Of a stretch of 64,000 nucleotides of DNA, positions 49,201 to 57,872 are shown piece after piece; the first letter of the stretch is position 1; each line of letters opens with the position of its first letter. Both the position numbers and the translations under genes were made by a program. Source of the DNA: Dendrophyllia cribrosa (lineage: Eukaryota; Cnidaria; Anthozoa; Scleractinia; Dendrophylliidae); NCBI GenBank assembly GCA_024195265.1, contig JAJLRJ010000003.1:54624784-54688783 (forward strand), read 5' to 3'. The notes beneath the pieces were generated by a model. That model did no database searches and had not been told where the DNA came from. It saw only the letters and a list, made by a program, of their open reading frames with translations.

Positions 49201-49998
49201 GAACCTCAGAAACCGAATCGACATGAAGCTTGTACGGGCGCACGAGCAGGACAAGCTGAGAAAGCTCATCGCAAGCCCACTGTTTTCCAGAGCAACAATC
49301 TTTGACCCAAACTAGCGGGTCTCCAGATGCACAAAGAGAAAATCAAATTCAACCGCCCAGTTTACACAGGCATGTGCATCCTTGATCTCTCCAAAACACT
49401 GATGTACGACTTCTATTACAAACATCTCAAGCTGAAATATGGCCAGTGTGTAGACCTACTCTACACAGACACAGACTCTCTGCTCCTCGAGATCAAGACG
49501 GATGATGTCTACAAAGACATGGAGAACCTTCTGGATGAGCTCTACGACACAAGTGATTATTCCAAGGACCATCCACTCCACAGCCAGAAGAACAAGAAGG
49601 TCATCGGTAAGATGAAGGACAAGTGTGAGGGTATGCCCATCTCAGAGGTTGTGTGTCTTCGCTCGAAGATGTACAGCATCTTGAAAGACGACAGCAGGTG
49701 TGTTAAGAAGAAGGATAAGGATGGCAAAGAAATCAAAGCTAAGCTTGACATCAAGAAAGCAAAGGGCACCACCAAGGTTGTCACAAAGAAAGAGATTACC
49801 CACCAGAATTACAAGGACGCCCTCTTCGACCGGCGAATCTTCAAGCACGGGATGGACAGGCTCCGAAGCAAAGGCTACCAAATCTTCGGTGAGCACATCA
49901 CCAAGACAACGCTCTCTCCCTTTGACTCCAAGCGCTGGATCAAGGATGATGGCGTCCACACGCTGGCATATGGTCACAAAGACATCGGCGGCAACTGA
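46244..49998 (+). pseudogene. Protein-primed family B DNA polymerase (Polinton PolB), disrupted
   Basis: DNA_pol_B_2-type replicase with 3'-5' exonuclease. In order I see a C2H2 cluster (about 47100-47165), Exo I 'YADFES' (47270), two CxxC clusters, the second followed by 'DHCH' (47560-47640 and 47800-47890), Exo II 'NLKGYD' (47955), Exo III 'LETDVLLLAD' (48385, other frame), polymerase motif A 'YLDANNLYGW' (48680), motif B 'KLINNSVFG' (49165) and motif C 'YTDTDS' (49465). The breaks are an in-frame TAG at 46628, frame changes near 47330, 47750 and 49315, and a compensating pair near 48360 and 48545. The whole would be about 1250 residues. It should act in nuclear replication of the element, but this copy is not functional as read. 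It ends tail-to-tail with the integrase gene, overlapping by 25 bp. Confidence 0.92.
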
Positions 49999-50963
49999 GT
50001 GCCCGGTGGCACAACCATCAGCTCCTCACGAACGAAGCCTCGCTTAGGCCCATCGTAAAGGTAATACACCACGGGTTCATTCGGCTTGGTGACAATCCTT
50101 TGTATTTGGTAGACCTTCAAAGACCAGATCGGGTCAGTCGCACGCCTCCCACCCCCTTCCAGTTCACCGGGGTAATAAAGATATCTCACACTCACCCGTG
50201 GTGGGAGCTTTTTCTCCTTCTCCCCAACTGGCCTAGCATATGGAGTCGCATGCTTGGAGGATATTGCTTTCTCTTTGATTGCATCCTTTGGCTTCTTGCC
50301 AGTGAGTCTTGTTACTTCATTGTTCAAGGCCGAGAGAACATCTGGCAGTCTTTTGACCCAAGCAGTCGACCGGCCAGAGGGCATATTCATTTCAACGGCA
50401 TACTGATAACCAAACAGCCTTTCAGCCAGGGTTCGGTTGAATCTCTCCACAATTGCTTGGTCTCTGTGGATATCAACCCGTCCGCGACGAATGGTCGTTT
50501 TGTTGTTTTCCATTGTTAGAGTCACAGCCCCCATAAACTCTTTCCCAGGGTCAACTTGCAAGAGTTGCGGCCATTTCAAAGGCCCACGTCTGTAAATCTT
50601 CTGAAATGCCCTTGAGACTTCTTCAGACTCTTTCGAAGTCAGAGGCTCTGCTGCTTTGTATCGGCTAGCCACATCCACATGGGTTAATGCGTATTTGTAA
50701 ACCTTTCTCCCGTGTGGAAGTTTGTCGTGGGGCAGGAAGAGAAGATCTGCTTGATGCACTGCATTGGGTGATGAGACATCAAACTTGGGACGAGGGACAT
50801 GGCGCGGCGCTGGGAGGTAAACTTGCCAAAGGGCTTGTTTGACCAGCCATTTCTTTGCGGCATCATCAGAGATCTTGGCCGCTGCAGCTAGCTTTTTCAC
50901 AGCGGCAAGACCTTTCCAATACCCTTTGGGGCTGTAATAGATCTTTGAGAGTTTGGAGTCCAT
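49974..50963 (-). CDS. Retroviral-type (rve) integrase of the Polinton
   Basis: A 329-residue DDE integrase that would insert the element's ends into nuclear DNA with a 6-bp stagger. Catalytic residues are visible: D73 ('HQADLLFL'), D138 ('QVDPGKEF') and E173 ('DQAIVERFN'), 34 residues apart for the last pair. The N-terminal part holds the 'KGYWKG' and 'KQALWQVYLPAP' blocks typical of Polinton integrases. The C-terminal 70 residues look like an SH3-like barrel ('VRYLYYPGEL ... VREELMVVP'). I see no HHCC zinc finger or chromodomain. The frame is complete. The start has a 'tataaacaca' box right before the ATG. Its 3' end overlaps PolB by 25 bp. Confidence 0.95.
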   Translation of the reverse strand: MDSKLSKIYYSPKGYWKGLAAVKKLAAAAKISDDAAKKWLVKQALWQVYLPAPRHVPRPKFDVSSPNAVHQADLLFLPHDKLPHGRKVYKYALTHVDVASRYKAAEPLTSKESEEVSRAFQKIYRRGPLKWPQLLQVDPGKEFMGAVTLTMENNKTTIRRGRVDIHRDQAIVERFNRTLAERLFGYQYAVEMNMPSGRSTAWVKRLPDVLSALNNEVTRLTGKKPKDAIKEKAISSKHATPYARPVGEKEKKLPPRVSVRYLYYPGELEGGGRRATDPIWSLKVYQIQRIVTKPNEPVVYYLYDGPKRGFVREELMVVPPGTQLPPMSL

Positions 50964-50973
50964 TGTGTTTATA

Positions 50974-51237
50974 TTAAAGCAGTTCTTGTTCTTCTGCTTT
51001 CCTCAGAACTTCAAGGAGATGGTCACGGGCAAAAACAAATTTTCGTATAGCTTTTGAAGCTTTAGATTTTTCCGATGGAGTCGCGAAATCGTTCTTTTTA
51101 ATTTCTTCAAAAAGTTGAATACATTCATCAAATGAAACAACCAAGTCTCCAATGTTTTCATTGATAAAGTGCTCAGACCATTTTGTAAAGTCTGGTAAGT
51201 TTGGTAGATGATTTGCCTTCGCACAGATCTTAGACAT
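50974..51237 (-). CDS. Small Polinton protein of unknown function (87 aa)
   Basis: Mostly helical and charged, with no membrane segment and no recognised motif. Its stop lies 10 bp before the integrase start, and the start follows an 'aatatacaagc' box. Position and promoter make it a real gene of the element. A role in regulation or DNA binding cannot be told from sequence. Confidence 0.65.
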   Translation of the reverse strand: MSKICAKANHLPNLPDFTKWSEHFINENIGDLVVSFDECIQLFEEIKKNDFATPSEKSKASKAIRKFVFARDHLLEVLRKAEEQELL

Positions 51238-51261
51238 GCTTGTATATTCTAGGATTTTTTT

Positions 51262-51699
51262 CTACAATAGGCGATAAGCCGCATACCCACCCGCAAGCAG
51301 GGTGCCTCCAATGAACACAAGTTCGCCATTCTTCTGTTGTGTACTGGGTTTGTAGAAGTCCGAGAAGACAGGCTCTTTGTTGTCTTTGATTTGTTTATCT
51401 GGTTGCGTTTGGTGCATCTGGTTATACAAGACAAGTGCTTGGTCAGTGGTTTGGAAGTTTTTGCTAGCTTGGTGTTCCTTCCGATCGTTGGCTGCAATCC
51501 AGTCGAGGAGCTTGGTGCGGTCCTTCTGGTATTTGGCGTAAGCCGCTTGGTATTGTTCAAGGGCGTGGTCGTGACGGATTTTCTCATCCATTGCTGCCTT
51601 GCCGTTATCACCAGACAGATATTTTGCGAGATAATTGCCGCCCGTGAAAGCTGCTGCATTGAGAACAGCACCAAGAGCCATTATTGCAATCGAAGCCAT
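51262..51699 (-). CDS. Polinton protein with N- and C-terminal hydrophobic segments (145 aa)
   Basis: Residues 3-25 ('IAIMALGAVLNAAAFTGGNY') and the last 18 ('ELVFIGGTLLAGGYAAYRLL') are hydrophobic and Gly/Ala-rich. Between them is a long charged helix with Tyr/Gln/Lys. The layout suggests a virion or membrane-associated protein with two short anchors. The start follows 'attgtatacaca'. I do not recognise a named family. Confidence 0.75.
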   Translation of the reverse strand: MASIAIMALGAVLNAAAFTGGNYLAKYLSGDNGKAAMDEKIRHDHALEQYQAAYAKYQKDRTKLLDWIAANDRKEHQASKNFQTTDQALVLYNQMHQTQPDKQIKDNKEPVFSDFYKPSTQQKNGELVFIGGTLLAGGYAAYRLL

Positions 51700-51716
51700 T
51701 GTGTATACAATATGGT

Positions 51717-51938
51717 TTACAAGTTGTCTGGGAGGATTTTCTGGTCCTCGAGATATTTCTTCAGCGCGATGGTGCCGGCCATGACCGCTGTGAACTTGAC
51801 GTAATTCATTAAGCTTGCACTGGGGTCGGCAGTTAAGTTCTCTTTGATGGTCTTTTTACCAATCCAACCAATACCAGCGACAAGGCCAGTGATTGTTGCG
51901 GCGTCGAGGATAGACTTCACAAGCTTGTTGTCAGACAT
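51717..51938 (-). CDS. Small two-segment membrane protein of the Polinton (73 aa)
   Basis: Hydrophobic stretches lie at about 12-28 ('AATITGLVAGIGWIG') and 47-60 ('FTAVMAGTIAL'), with a short polar tail. Upstream is the box 'catatgtatac', 12 bp before the ATG, preceded by an A-rich tract. No family assigned. Confidence 0.7.
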   Translation of the reverse strand: MSDNKLVKSILDAATITGLVAGIGWIGKKTIKENLTADPSASLMNYVKFTAVMAGTIALKKYLEDQKILPDNL

Positions 51939-52014
51939 GGTTTGTACCCAGTATACATATGATTTTTTTATTTTTCTGACAGAACCTTTTGTGCCTTTGT
52001 CGTCTCATTAAATC

Positions 52015-52410
52015 TCAACACGCATCCTTAAAGCCCTCGTCATGGAGGACTCGGGCCTCATCATAGAGGACTACGGCCTTGTCATAGAGGACTCGGACCT
52101 CGTTATAGCGGACTTGGGCCTCACTATAGAGGGTCATTCTTTCGAACTCTAGGGCCGTGTCATTGAGGACTCGGGCCTTGGCCTCTAGGACTCTGGCCTC
52201 GGCCTCTCGGGCCCCAGCCTTGTACTCTCGGGTCCATAGGACCTCTAGGTCCTCAGACTCAGACTCAGGCTCGGTCTCAGGCTCAGGCTCGTTGTGTCTG
52301 TTCATTGCCAATCCGATAATTGTTTTAACGGAGGCCACGCTAAGTTTGCCCCAAAAAAGAAGCACACCTCCGATTGCAGCACCAGTCGTGATCTCCTGTA
52401 AAAAATCCAT
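52015..52410 (-). CDS. Polinton membrane protein with heptad-like repeat tail (131 aa), paralogue of the next gene
   Basis: The N-terminus has a hydrophobic segment 'GAAIGGVLLFWG' and the block 'AMNRHNEPE', both shared with the protein at 52444-52683. Then comes a Glu/Ser acidic patch and a C-terminal array of 'EARVL/EAQVR/DKAVVL' units encoded by 21-bp degenerate repeats, predicted as a coiled coil. The start follows 'catatgtatactgtac'. Function unknown. Confidence 0.75.
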   Translation of the reverse strand: MDFLQEITTGAAIGGVLLFWGKLSVASVKTIIGLAMNRHNEPEPETEPESESEDLEVLWTREYKAGAREAEARVLEAKARVLNDTALEFERMTLYSEAQVRYNEVRVLYDKAVVLYDEARVLHDEGFKDAC

Positions 52411-52443
52411 GTACAGTATACATATGTTTTTTATTTTTCTGAC

Positions 52444-52683
52444 TCAGACTCGACCTCGGCCCCGACCTCTGCCTCGGACTCGGGGCTCCTCGACCTCGGC
52501 CTCTGACTCGACCTCATCCTCAGACTCAGACTCGGACTCATACACGTACACATACTCGGGCTCGTTGTGCCTGTTCATTGCCAATCTGTAAACTGTTTGA
52601 AAGGCTACCGCGTTAAATCCAAAACAAAGAATAACCACACCTCCGATTGCAGCAGCAGTCATCACCTCCTGGAAAGGATTCAT
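52444..52683 (-). CDS. Polinton membrane protein with acidic and Arg-Gly tail (79 aa), paralogue of the previous gene
   Basis: It shares the first about 45 residues' pattern with 52015-52410 ('AAIGGV', 'AMNRHNEPE'), then diverges into a Ser/Glu acidic stretch and a short Arg-Gly run. Such a tail could bind nucleic acid, but that is inference. The start follows 'catatatatactgcacc'. The pair looks like a local tandem duplication. Confidence 0.75.
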   Translation of the reverse strand: MNPFQEVMTAAAIGGVVILCFGFNAVAFQTVYRLAMNRHNEPEYVYVYESESESEDEVESEAEVEEPRVRGRGRGRGRV

Positions 52684-52705
52684 GGTGCAGTATATATATG
52701 TTTTT

Positions 52706-53161
52706 TTATTCCATTTTTTTAATTCCTTGTCTTACCGGAATTCGAGATGGTGGTGTTGCTGGTGGGGTTGTCGCGATTGTGTTTGCTGGTGGTGTGTTTG
52801 ATTTGCGTCCAAGCCTTTGCATTATGGCTTCGCGCTGGTAATAAACACCAGCAGCAGAGACAATCAACCCACCAATCCCCAGAATATAAACGATTGAGTT
52901 GCTGTCACTTGTTGTGTCACTTGTTGTGTCGCTTGTTGCAGAATTGTTTTCGCTTGTTGAGGGTGCAGGCTTTTGTGCTTGCGCCTTTTTCTTTGCTTCC
53001 CGTGCCATGCGGTTGCGTTCTGCTAGCCTTTTGCCAGAAGCAACGCGGCCAGGGTTCTTTTCTGTTGCAGGCTTTGTTTTCGGTGCCTCAGAGGTAACAC
53101 GGTCAGGTGTTGGTGTTGGAGTTGGAGTTTCTTCAGGGATCGTCTCGAGTGGCGTGGCCAT
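52706..53161 (-). CDS. Polinton protein with basic 'KRLAERNR' block and one TM (151 aa)
   Basis: A Thr-Pro repeat at residues 12-20, a basic block 'GKRLAERNRMAREAKKKAQ' at about 43-61, a Ser/Thr linker, then one clear TM 'IVYILGIGGLIVSAAGVYY' (about 90-108) and a Pro-rich tail. The basic block before a membrane anchor suggests binding of DNA or of a capsid partner. The start follows 'catatatacagg'. Family name not known to me. Confidence 0.75.
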   Translation of the reverse strand: MATPLETIPEETPTPTPTPDRVTSEAPKTKPATEKNPGRVASGKRLAERNRMAREAKKKAQAQKPAPSTSENNSATSDTTSDTTSDSNSIVYILGIGGLIVSAAGVYYQREAIMQRLGRKSNTPPANTIATTPPATPPSRIPVRQGIKKME

Positions 53162-53231
53162 CCTGTATATATGTGAATTTTATTTTTTTACAAGAGGTGC
53201 CAGGTTGCTGACAGGTTGCTGCCAGGTTTCT

Positions 53232-53858
53232 TCAAGGTTTCTGCGAGGTCGCCACAGGTCCCAACCCAACTTCATCAAGTCCCTGGCGTGGATAGCCTTC
53301 ACTGTCTCTGGTTGGATGTGTGGGTTGGGGCTGGGGTTCCAATTCTATCAAATCAGGCTTGTGATCAGGCTCTCGTTCAAACTTGATGTGTTTTGTTGTG
53401 ATGAGAGCAGCATTGGCAATTGCCAGCCATCGTCCGCATCGCACGGCAATAGCCCCAGCAAGATTTGACAGCTCCTGGTTGATTATGTAGTCGTTCTTGA
53501 GTTCTTTCTGCAACTCCACCACATCCTCAACTGGGGCCACCATTCCAACGCCTTTGGATATGAGCATGATGGCTGAATCAACTAGGGATTCGGTTGTCTT
53601 GTTGCCGATGTATGCCTCGTACCGTTTGCAGTACTTGTCAACGTCCTTGTCTGACAACCGCTTGACATGATCGTGTGTGAGCTGCACGCCGATAGCTTCT
53701 TTGGCCTTGCCAGTTGAAACAAGGATTGCCAGCTTCTCACGTTTGGCAGGAATGTCATTGTCACCAACTAGCCCTGTGGGAGGTGCGGCACCAGGGGTGG
53801 CCTCCAGCATCTGCATTACTTCGTCAAAAACGACCTGGTCTTCAGCTGCTTGTGCCAT
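53232..53858 (-). CDS. Conserved-looking Polinton protein of unknown function (208 aa)
   Basis: I start at the Met at 53858. An ATG 12 bp upstream lies inside the 'catatgtatac' promoter box and would add only four residues. The body has a mixed helical pattern with the block 'LTHDHVKRLSDKDVDKYCKRY' in the middle, two weak hydrophobic stretches ('AIMLISKGVGMVAPV', 'LAGAIAVRCGRWLAIANAALI'), and a Pro/Glu-rich tail. It may be a virion protein. No catalytic motif is visible. Confidence 0.75.
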   Translation of the reverse strand: MAQAAEDQVVFDEVMQMLEATPGAAPPTGLVGDNDIPAKREKLAILVSTGKAKEAIGVQLTHDHVKRLSDKDVDKYCKRYEAYIGNKTTESLVDSAIMLISKGVGMVAPVEDVVELQKELKNDYIINQELSNLAGAIAVRCGRWLAIANAALITTKHIKFEREPDHKPDLIELEPQPQPTHPTRDSEGYPRQGLDEVGLGPVATSQKP

Positions 53859-53879
53859 CAGGGTATACATATGTGTTTT

Positions 53880-54119
53880 TTATTTTTCAATAATTCTCTT
53901 GATGTCTGGCAAAAGGGTTTCAATCTCTCTTACCACCCCCGCCATGGTGTCTGGCATAGAATTCAGCCGCAAGGGATATCTGGCCAGAAGCATGAGGCGC
54001 AGATCTTCCTCACCAGCGGCTTTGATAATTTTGTTTTGCGCCTCAAGTGTTTGGTTGTGCAATTCATCCAAAAGCTGTGAAAGCACAGTGAGCTTGTGTA
54101 GACTTGTTGGCGCATTCAT
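53880..54119 (-). CDS. Small helical Polinton protein (79 aa)
   Basis: Leu-rich, with predicted amphipathic helices ('LTVLSQLLDELHNQ', 'VVREIETLLPDIKRIIEK') and no membrane segment. It ends at the A-rich tract that precedes the next gene's box, and starts two bases after 'cacatatatacc'. Confidence 0.7.
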   Translation of the reverse strand: MNAPTSLHKLTVLSQLLDELHNQTLEAQNKIIKAAGEEDLRLMLLARYPLRLNSMPDTMAGVVREIETLLPDIKRIIEK

Positions 54120-54134
54120 GGTATATATGTGTGT

Positions 54135-54734
54135 TTAAATCTTGTACTCAATTCCATACGGGTGTCTCAGAGAGAAAACCAGGTGGGCGAACTTGCGGGA
54201 TTTGAGCCTTGTGATAAACTCTTTGTACTCCTCGTGGGAGAGCTCGCCGGCATAATCTTCGAATATGGCTTTGGTTGTCTTGCTGGAGGGCGTGTAAAAG
54301 AGCACGATCGCTGCAATGTTATCACGATATGGCTTGGCAATGCTGGTTATCTGCTGGGTCAAGACCCACACGGATATGCCGTCATGCCTTGCGCTGAACC
54401 CAAGATTGACCAGCTGGTCCGTGCGGCCTTTGACATCTTTGGAGGCGGCGCAGTCATCGAGAATGAATAAAGTATTGGTGGATGTGAAAAAGAAGCTCGC
54501 CAGCCTCAACCAGTCTTCGATTTCATGCTGTTGGCAGACGATGACGAAGATGTGTGGATCGCGGTCCACGAAGCCATCGTATGTCTTGTTCTTAACAAAT
54601 GTGGGGCAGAATAAAACGATGTAATCAAAACAACCCCTAAAGGGACCTCGCAGTTGGGAGAGAAGATACTGTGTCTTGCCAGAGTTAGTGGGGCCCACGA
54701 TTAGTGCATTGAATGGCAGCTTTCTTGGGTTCAT
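54135..54734 (-). CDS. A32/FtsK-HerA-type DNA packaging ATPase
   Basis: A 199-residue P-loop ATPase that would pump the element's DNA into capsids. Walker A 'GPTNSGKT' is at residues 14-21, Walker B 'LFILDDC' is near the middle, and a 'VLTQQ' sensor-like motif follows. Its length is typical of Polinton and virophage packaging ATPases. I start at the ATG at 54734; the frame extends nine bases upstream only with a GTG. Its 5' end overlaps the small gene at 54685-54879 by 50 bp. An 'aatataggt' box lies just upstream inside that gene. Confidence 0.93.
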   Translation of the reverse strand: MNPRKLPFNALIVGPTNSGKTQYLLSQLRGPFRGCFDYIVLFCPTFVKNKTYDGFVDRDPHIFVIVCQQHEIEDWLRLASFFFTSTNTLFILDDCAASKDVKGRTDQLVNLGFSARHDGISVWVLTQQITSIAKPYRDNIAAIVLFYTPSSKTTKAIFEDYAGELSHEEYKEFITRLKSRKFAHLVFSLRHPYGIEYKI

Positions 54735-54879
54735 ACCCAACACCTATATTAGTTGGTTTGCAAACTGGCGGGGAGGGGGCCTTTGCCAGAAGTCTTTGTA
54801 TTTCATTGTGTGATAGATATCCGGGGGATGGCAGAGGAGCCGGCTTAGCATAGAAGTTGATCTTGTTTCTTGTGGCCAT
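54685..54879 (-). CDS. Small Pro/Lys-rich Polinton protein (64 aa)
   Basis: Begins six bases after the MCP stop codon with 'tatacc' directly before the ATG, so it has its own box. The product has no membrane segment, with Pro-rich blocks and Cys residues near 39 and 58. Overlap with the ATPase start suggests linked translation. It could be only a leader for the ATPase gene. Confidence 0.55.
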   Translation of the reverse strand: MATRNKINFYAKPAPLPSPGYLSHNEIQRLLAKAPSPPVCKPTNIGVGYEPKKAAIQCTNRGPH

Positions 54880-54885
54880 GGTATA

Positions 54886-56136
54886 TTAGTACTGTACAGA
54901 TTCCAGCTGCCTGCCCATGATGCTCATCTGTGCGTCTGAGAGGGTGAAGATGTGGCAGAGTGCGTTCCCCGACCCTGTACCGTTTCGTTCGATCTCGAGT
55001 TGCACGCCATCTTGTGTGTTGACGAGCCGTTGGCCGCCGCCGTGCAGGGATGTGTCAGCCATGGTCCGCAGGTCAATCCAGAGGCCAAACTTGTTGCCTG
55101 TGAGATATTTGGTCAAGTTCATGTTAGGCCTGCCGTCCGTGTGTGGGGTAAAATGCCGGGTTATCTCTCTCCACATGTCTGTACCACTGATGCCCTCATT
55201 GTAAAGCCTGTTTGGAACACCGTTGACTGTGACCTTCACTTTGGTGATGTCGGGATTGAAATAGTTCTCAGAGTCCCTGGCGCCAGCCGTGTAGGGATTG
55301 ATGAACAGCAAGAGGATGCCCTTGAGAGACCGGCGCTGTGGGTTAACCCGAAGATTCAGCCGAGTGTCACCACTTTTTGAGAATGGATGCACCCGATCTC
55401 GCATTACCAGGTCATAGGCGAACCCCTTGCCACTAGTGTAAGTGCTTGTTGCTTCGTCGGCCAGCCCCTTACTTCTGATAGTCTCATACTCCAGCTGGAT
55501 GTTTTCCAACTTGTACACGAGCTTGCTTGTGTCTGAGCCTCGGACAACTTGGTTTGCGGGGGCGAGGGTTAGTTCGAAGACCAGATCGTTATACAGTGCT
55601 TGAGGGTATACAACACCGTGATCAGTCAAGATTTGGTGATCCAGCTTGATGTGATACTTATTCTTGTATATTGTCTCAAGCTTGTTCTCTGCATCCACAC
55701 CTGAGCTCTTTTTGTCGCCAGCACCAGAGCGGATCTTGCACAAATCCACACTCTGGATGCCATCCATAAGCATGTTGTCCCGCTCATCGGTTGATCTGAA
55801 GAGATCTTCGAAGATCTTGTAGATGTCGTACCCAACCGTGTCCTGGACAGTGGTGGCTGCAAACTTTACAACGAGCCTGTCCACCAGGGCCCGAGAAACA
55901 TTTTGCACGAGATAGATGTTTGCATGACCGCCGGCTAGGCTGATGTTGAATACCAGGGCCAGCGAGCCGGACACAATAACATCGTGCTCGCCAAGCTTGG
56001 GCACCGAGACATAAAGTGTCTCGCCGGGGTTGGCCTCAGAGGGGTTGAATGTGATGCGCTTGACGGTTCGCTCTGCTTTCATGGCGCCCAGTGTCTTTTC
56101 ACTGTGAGATGGAAGTAGATTCGGTTGCACAGCCAT
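54886..56136 (-). CDS. Major capsid protein candidate (double jelly-roll, Polinton PY type)
   Basis: A 416-residue beta-rich protein without TM. The call rests on position next to the ATPase, size, and layout: an N-terminal half with 'LVDRLVVKFAATTVQDTVGYDIYKI'-like blocks, a middle 'YKLENIQLEYETI' strand, and a C-terminal half with 'RSLKGILLLFINPYT ... NPDITKVKVTVNGVPN'. These align in order with strand blocks of Polinton/adintovirus hexons. The frame is intact. It starts four bases after 'atatatacc' in a divergent promoter shared with the gene at 56176. The double jelly-roll fold is inference. Confidence 0.75.
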   Translation of the reverse strand: MAVQPNLLPSHSEKTLGAMKAERTVKRITFNPSEANPGETLYVSVPKLGEHDVIVSGSLALVFNISLAGGHANIYLVQNVSRALVDRLVVKFAATTVQDTVGYDIYKIFEDLFRSTDERDNMLMDGIQSVDLCKIRSGAGDKKSSGVDAENKLETIYKNKYHIKLDHQILTDHGVVYPQALYNDLVFELTLAPANQVVRGSDTSKLVYKLENIQLEYETIRSKGLADEATSTYTSGKGFAYDLVMRDRVHPFSKSGDTRLNLRVNPQRRSLKGILLLFINPYTAGARDSENYFNPDITKVKVTVNGVPNRLYNEGISGTDMWREITRHFTPHTDGRPNMNLTKYLTGNKFGLWIDLRTMADTSLHGGGQRLVNTQDGVQLEIERNGTGSGNALCHIFTLSDAQMSIMGRQLESVQY

Positions 56137-56175
56137 TGGTATATATTTGTGTTTTTAAAATTATATTTATATATC
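56137..56175. promoter_or_regulatory. 39-bp divergent promoter between MCP and the coiled-coil gene
   Basis: It contains 'ggtatatattt' oriented for the minus-strand gene and 'ttatatatc' for the plus-strand gene. Each box ends within a few bases of its ATG, leaving essentially no 5' UTR. Confidence 0.7.
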
Positions 56176-57617
56176 ATGGAAGTCGATCCAACTGATCCAA
56201 CTGATGCAACTGAGAAAACCCCTCTCTTCCCAAAAGGCACAGGGAATGACGATGACGATGCCGATGTCGATGTCGATACCATGTGGAATCAAATGACAGA
56301 AGAAGAACAGGAAGAAGCCCGCCGATGGACTCAACCCGACCCCAACACCACGCAACCCTTTAAACCAGGCGCTGCTTCCACCCCTGCTGGTGAACAAGTG
56401 CCTTTGGCCACAAGAACAAGACTCCCCCCAGAACAACAAGGCTCCCACACTGAAGAAACCTCTTTCATTACAGGGGCTACTGGCGGCCGGCGAATGATGA
56501 CCGCGGATGATATGGCCTTTTCCGAGGTTAAGGAAGAGTTTACCCAAGCAGACAGAAATCAACTTGATTTTCGGTACGAGGCGAAACCAAAATCAGGCGG
56601 AGCCATCATCGAGGTAAAATATCATACTAGAGACAAATGGTATCCTCTTTACACAAAAAGCCGTGGGGCTTTCGAAAAGACTCTCAACGCTTCTCTACCC
56701 AAAGAGATCAAAGGAGCTCTCGGAAAGTCTTTGACTGAAGAGTTTAATGGGACAAATGCTGCATTTGAAGCAAATCAAAAAGAACTGGAAGCAAAAGAAA
56801 AGCAACTACAACAAAAAGAACAAACGATTGCTGATGGACAAAAACTTCGCCGCGACATGGATGCAATCAGAAATAGAACCAAAGAGGTTGATGACCAGAT
56901 TCAAGAGATGGAAGATGCACATGGGCCACTGGATAAGGAGGCAATACAAAGACTGAAAAATGAAAAGAGAGCTCTTGAAGCTGAGCACCAAGCCAAACGA
57001 AAAGAACTGGACAAGATGCAAAAAGCTGCCCAAGAAGCAGACAAACTACGAGAAGAAAGAGACAAAACCGGAGAGAGGAACTTAGAGCAAAAAAGGACGC
57101 TATAAAACCACTGGACGAACTGAAACAGAACAAAGAAGAGCTTGAACGGCAGAACGAGGAGGACAAGCGCGTGATAGAGGCTGAGGACACTTCCCCCTCT
57201 GACAGAGCAGCTGCTGAAGACCGGGTTGCTGAACGTGAAGAAGAGCTGGCAAGGCTCAATATAGAAATTGAGTTGCGGGAAAGGAGCATGTCTTTGAGAG
57301 AGAGGGTCAGAGAAATCTTCAAGAAATACGGATGGACACTGCAAGCGATTGTTCTGGCAGCTGGCATCACCATTAGCGCTGTTGTACTTGCCACCTTGAA
57401 CGGCCTGGCAAAGGCCACCAAGGCTATTGGCAATGGGCTTAAAGAGCTTGGCAAAAAGGCAGCCAGCGCCTTGCCTGGCCTCATTGGCTCAATTGTGAGC
57501 TTCATCTTCAAAGCGGCTGGGTCGGTCATCTCCTTTCTGGGTGAACACGCCTGGTTGCTCATCCTTGCCGTGGTGGCCTTCCTTGTTGAAAGGATCACCA
57601 AGCGTTCGAAGTCTTGA
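56176..57617 (+). CDS. Long coiled-coil Polinton protein with C-terminal membrane region, frameshifted
   Basis: The first frame (56176-57105) encodes an acidic Asp/Thr-rich start, a middle beta-rich part, and from about residue 190 a Lys/Glu/Gln coiled coil. Near 57060-57075 the coding signal moves to another frame and runs to 57617. That part continues the coiled coil, then has TM segments ('IVLAAGITISAVVLATL' and 'LLILAVVAFLVERI') around a Gly/Ala-rich amphipathic stretch. Total length would be about 480 residues. The shift lies next to an A4 run, so decay and sequence error are both possible. I do not know the family; a membrane-piercing or assembly role is speculation. It ends 11 bp from the convergent gene. 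Confidence 0.75.
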
Positions 57618-57623
57618 ACACAC

Positions 57624-57872
57624 TTATCTTAACCAAACGAAAGGCCCTGCCAAAGCAAGCGCACCCACAGCAACGACTGTCTTGGAGACGTGATGTGAGT
57701 CGGGCTGTGGTTCAGGTGCGGGGGCTGGTGCTGGTTGTGGTGTGGGTGTGGGTGTGGGTGTGGGGGTTGGGGTTGGTTTGGGCGCAATGCCCTGTGCCTG
57801 TGTGGCCTGTTTATGTATAGGGTTTGATGGGTGGCTGTTTGGGGGATTGATCTTTGTTGGCCCACCGTCCAT
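57624..57872 (-). CDS. Pro-Thr repeat plus C-terminal TM (82 aa), overlapping frame
   Basis: This frame encodes a Pro/Asn-rich start, a (Pro-Thr)n and Pro-Ala run from a CCACAC-type microsatellite (57715-57775), and a hydrophobic end 'KTVVAVGALALAGPFVWL'. It overlaps the last 80 codons of the frame at 57629-58549, which here reads as an unlikely His/Pro run. The true C-terminus of the large protein may therefore be in this frame after a further shift. Alternatively it is a small separate gene. Confidence 0.45.
   Translation of the reverse strand: MDGGPTKINPPNSHPSNPIHKQATQAQGIAPKPTPTPTPTPTPTPQPAPAPAPEPQPDSHHVSKTVVAVGALALAGPFVWLR

Noticed and set aside
48665..49243. 192-codon frame antisense to PolB
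   Set aside because: Complementary shadow of conserved polymerase motifs A and B on the plus strand.
54917..55380. Plus-strand frames across the major capsid gene
   Set aside because: Antisense shadows of a continuous 416-codon minus-strand frame with its own promoter box.
56867..57601. 244-codon minus-strand frame across the coiled-coil gene
   Set aside because: Ser/Phe/Leu-rich complement of a Lys/Glu coiled coil; no promoter box and no domain.
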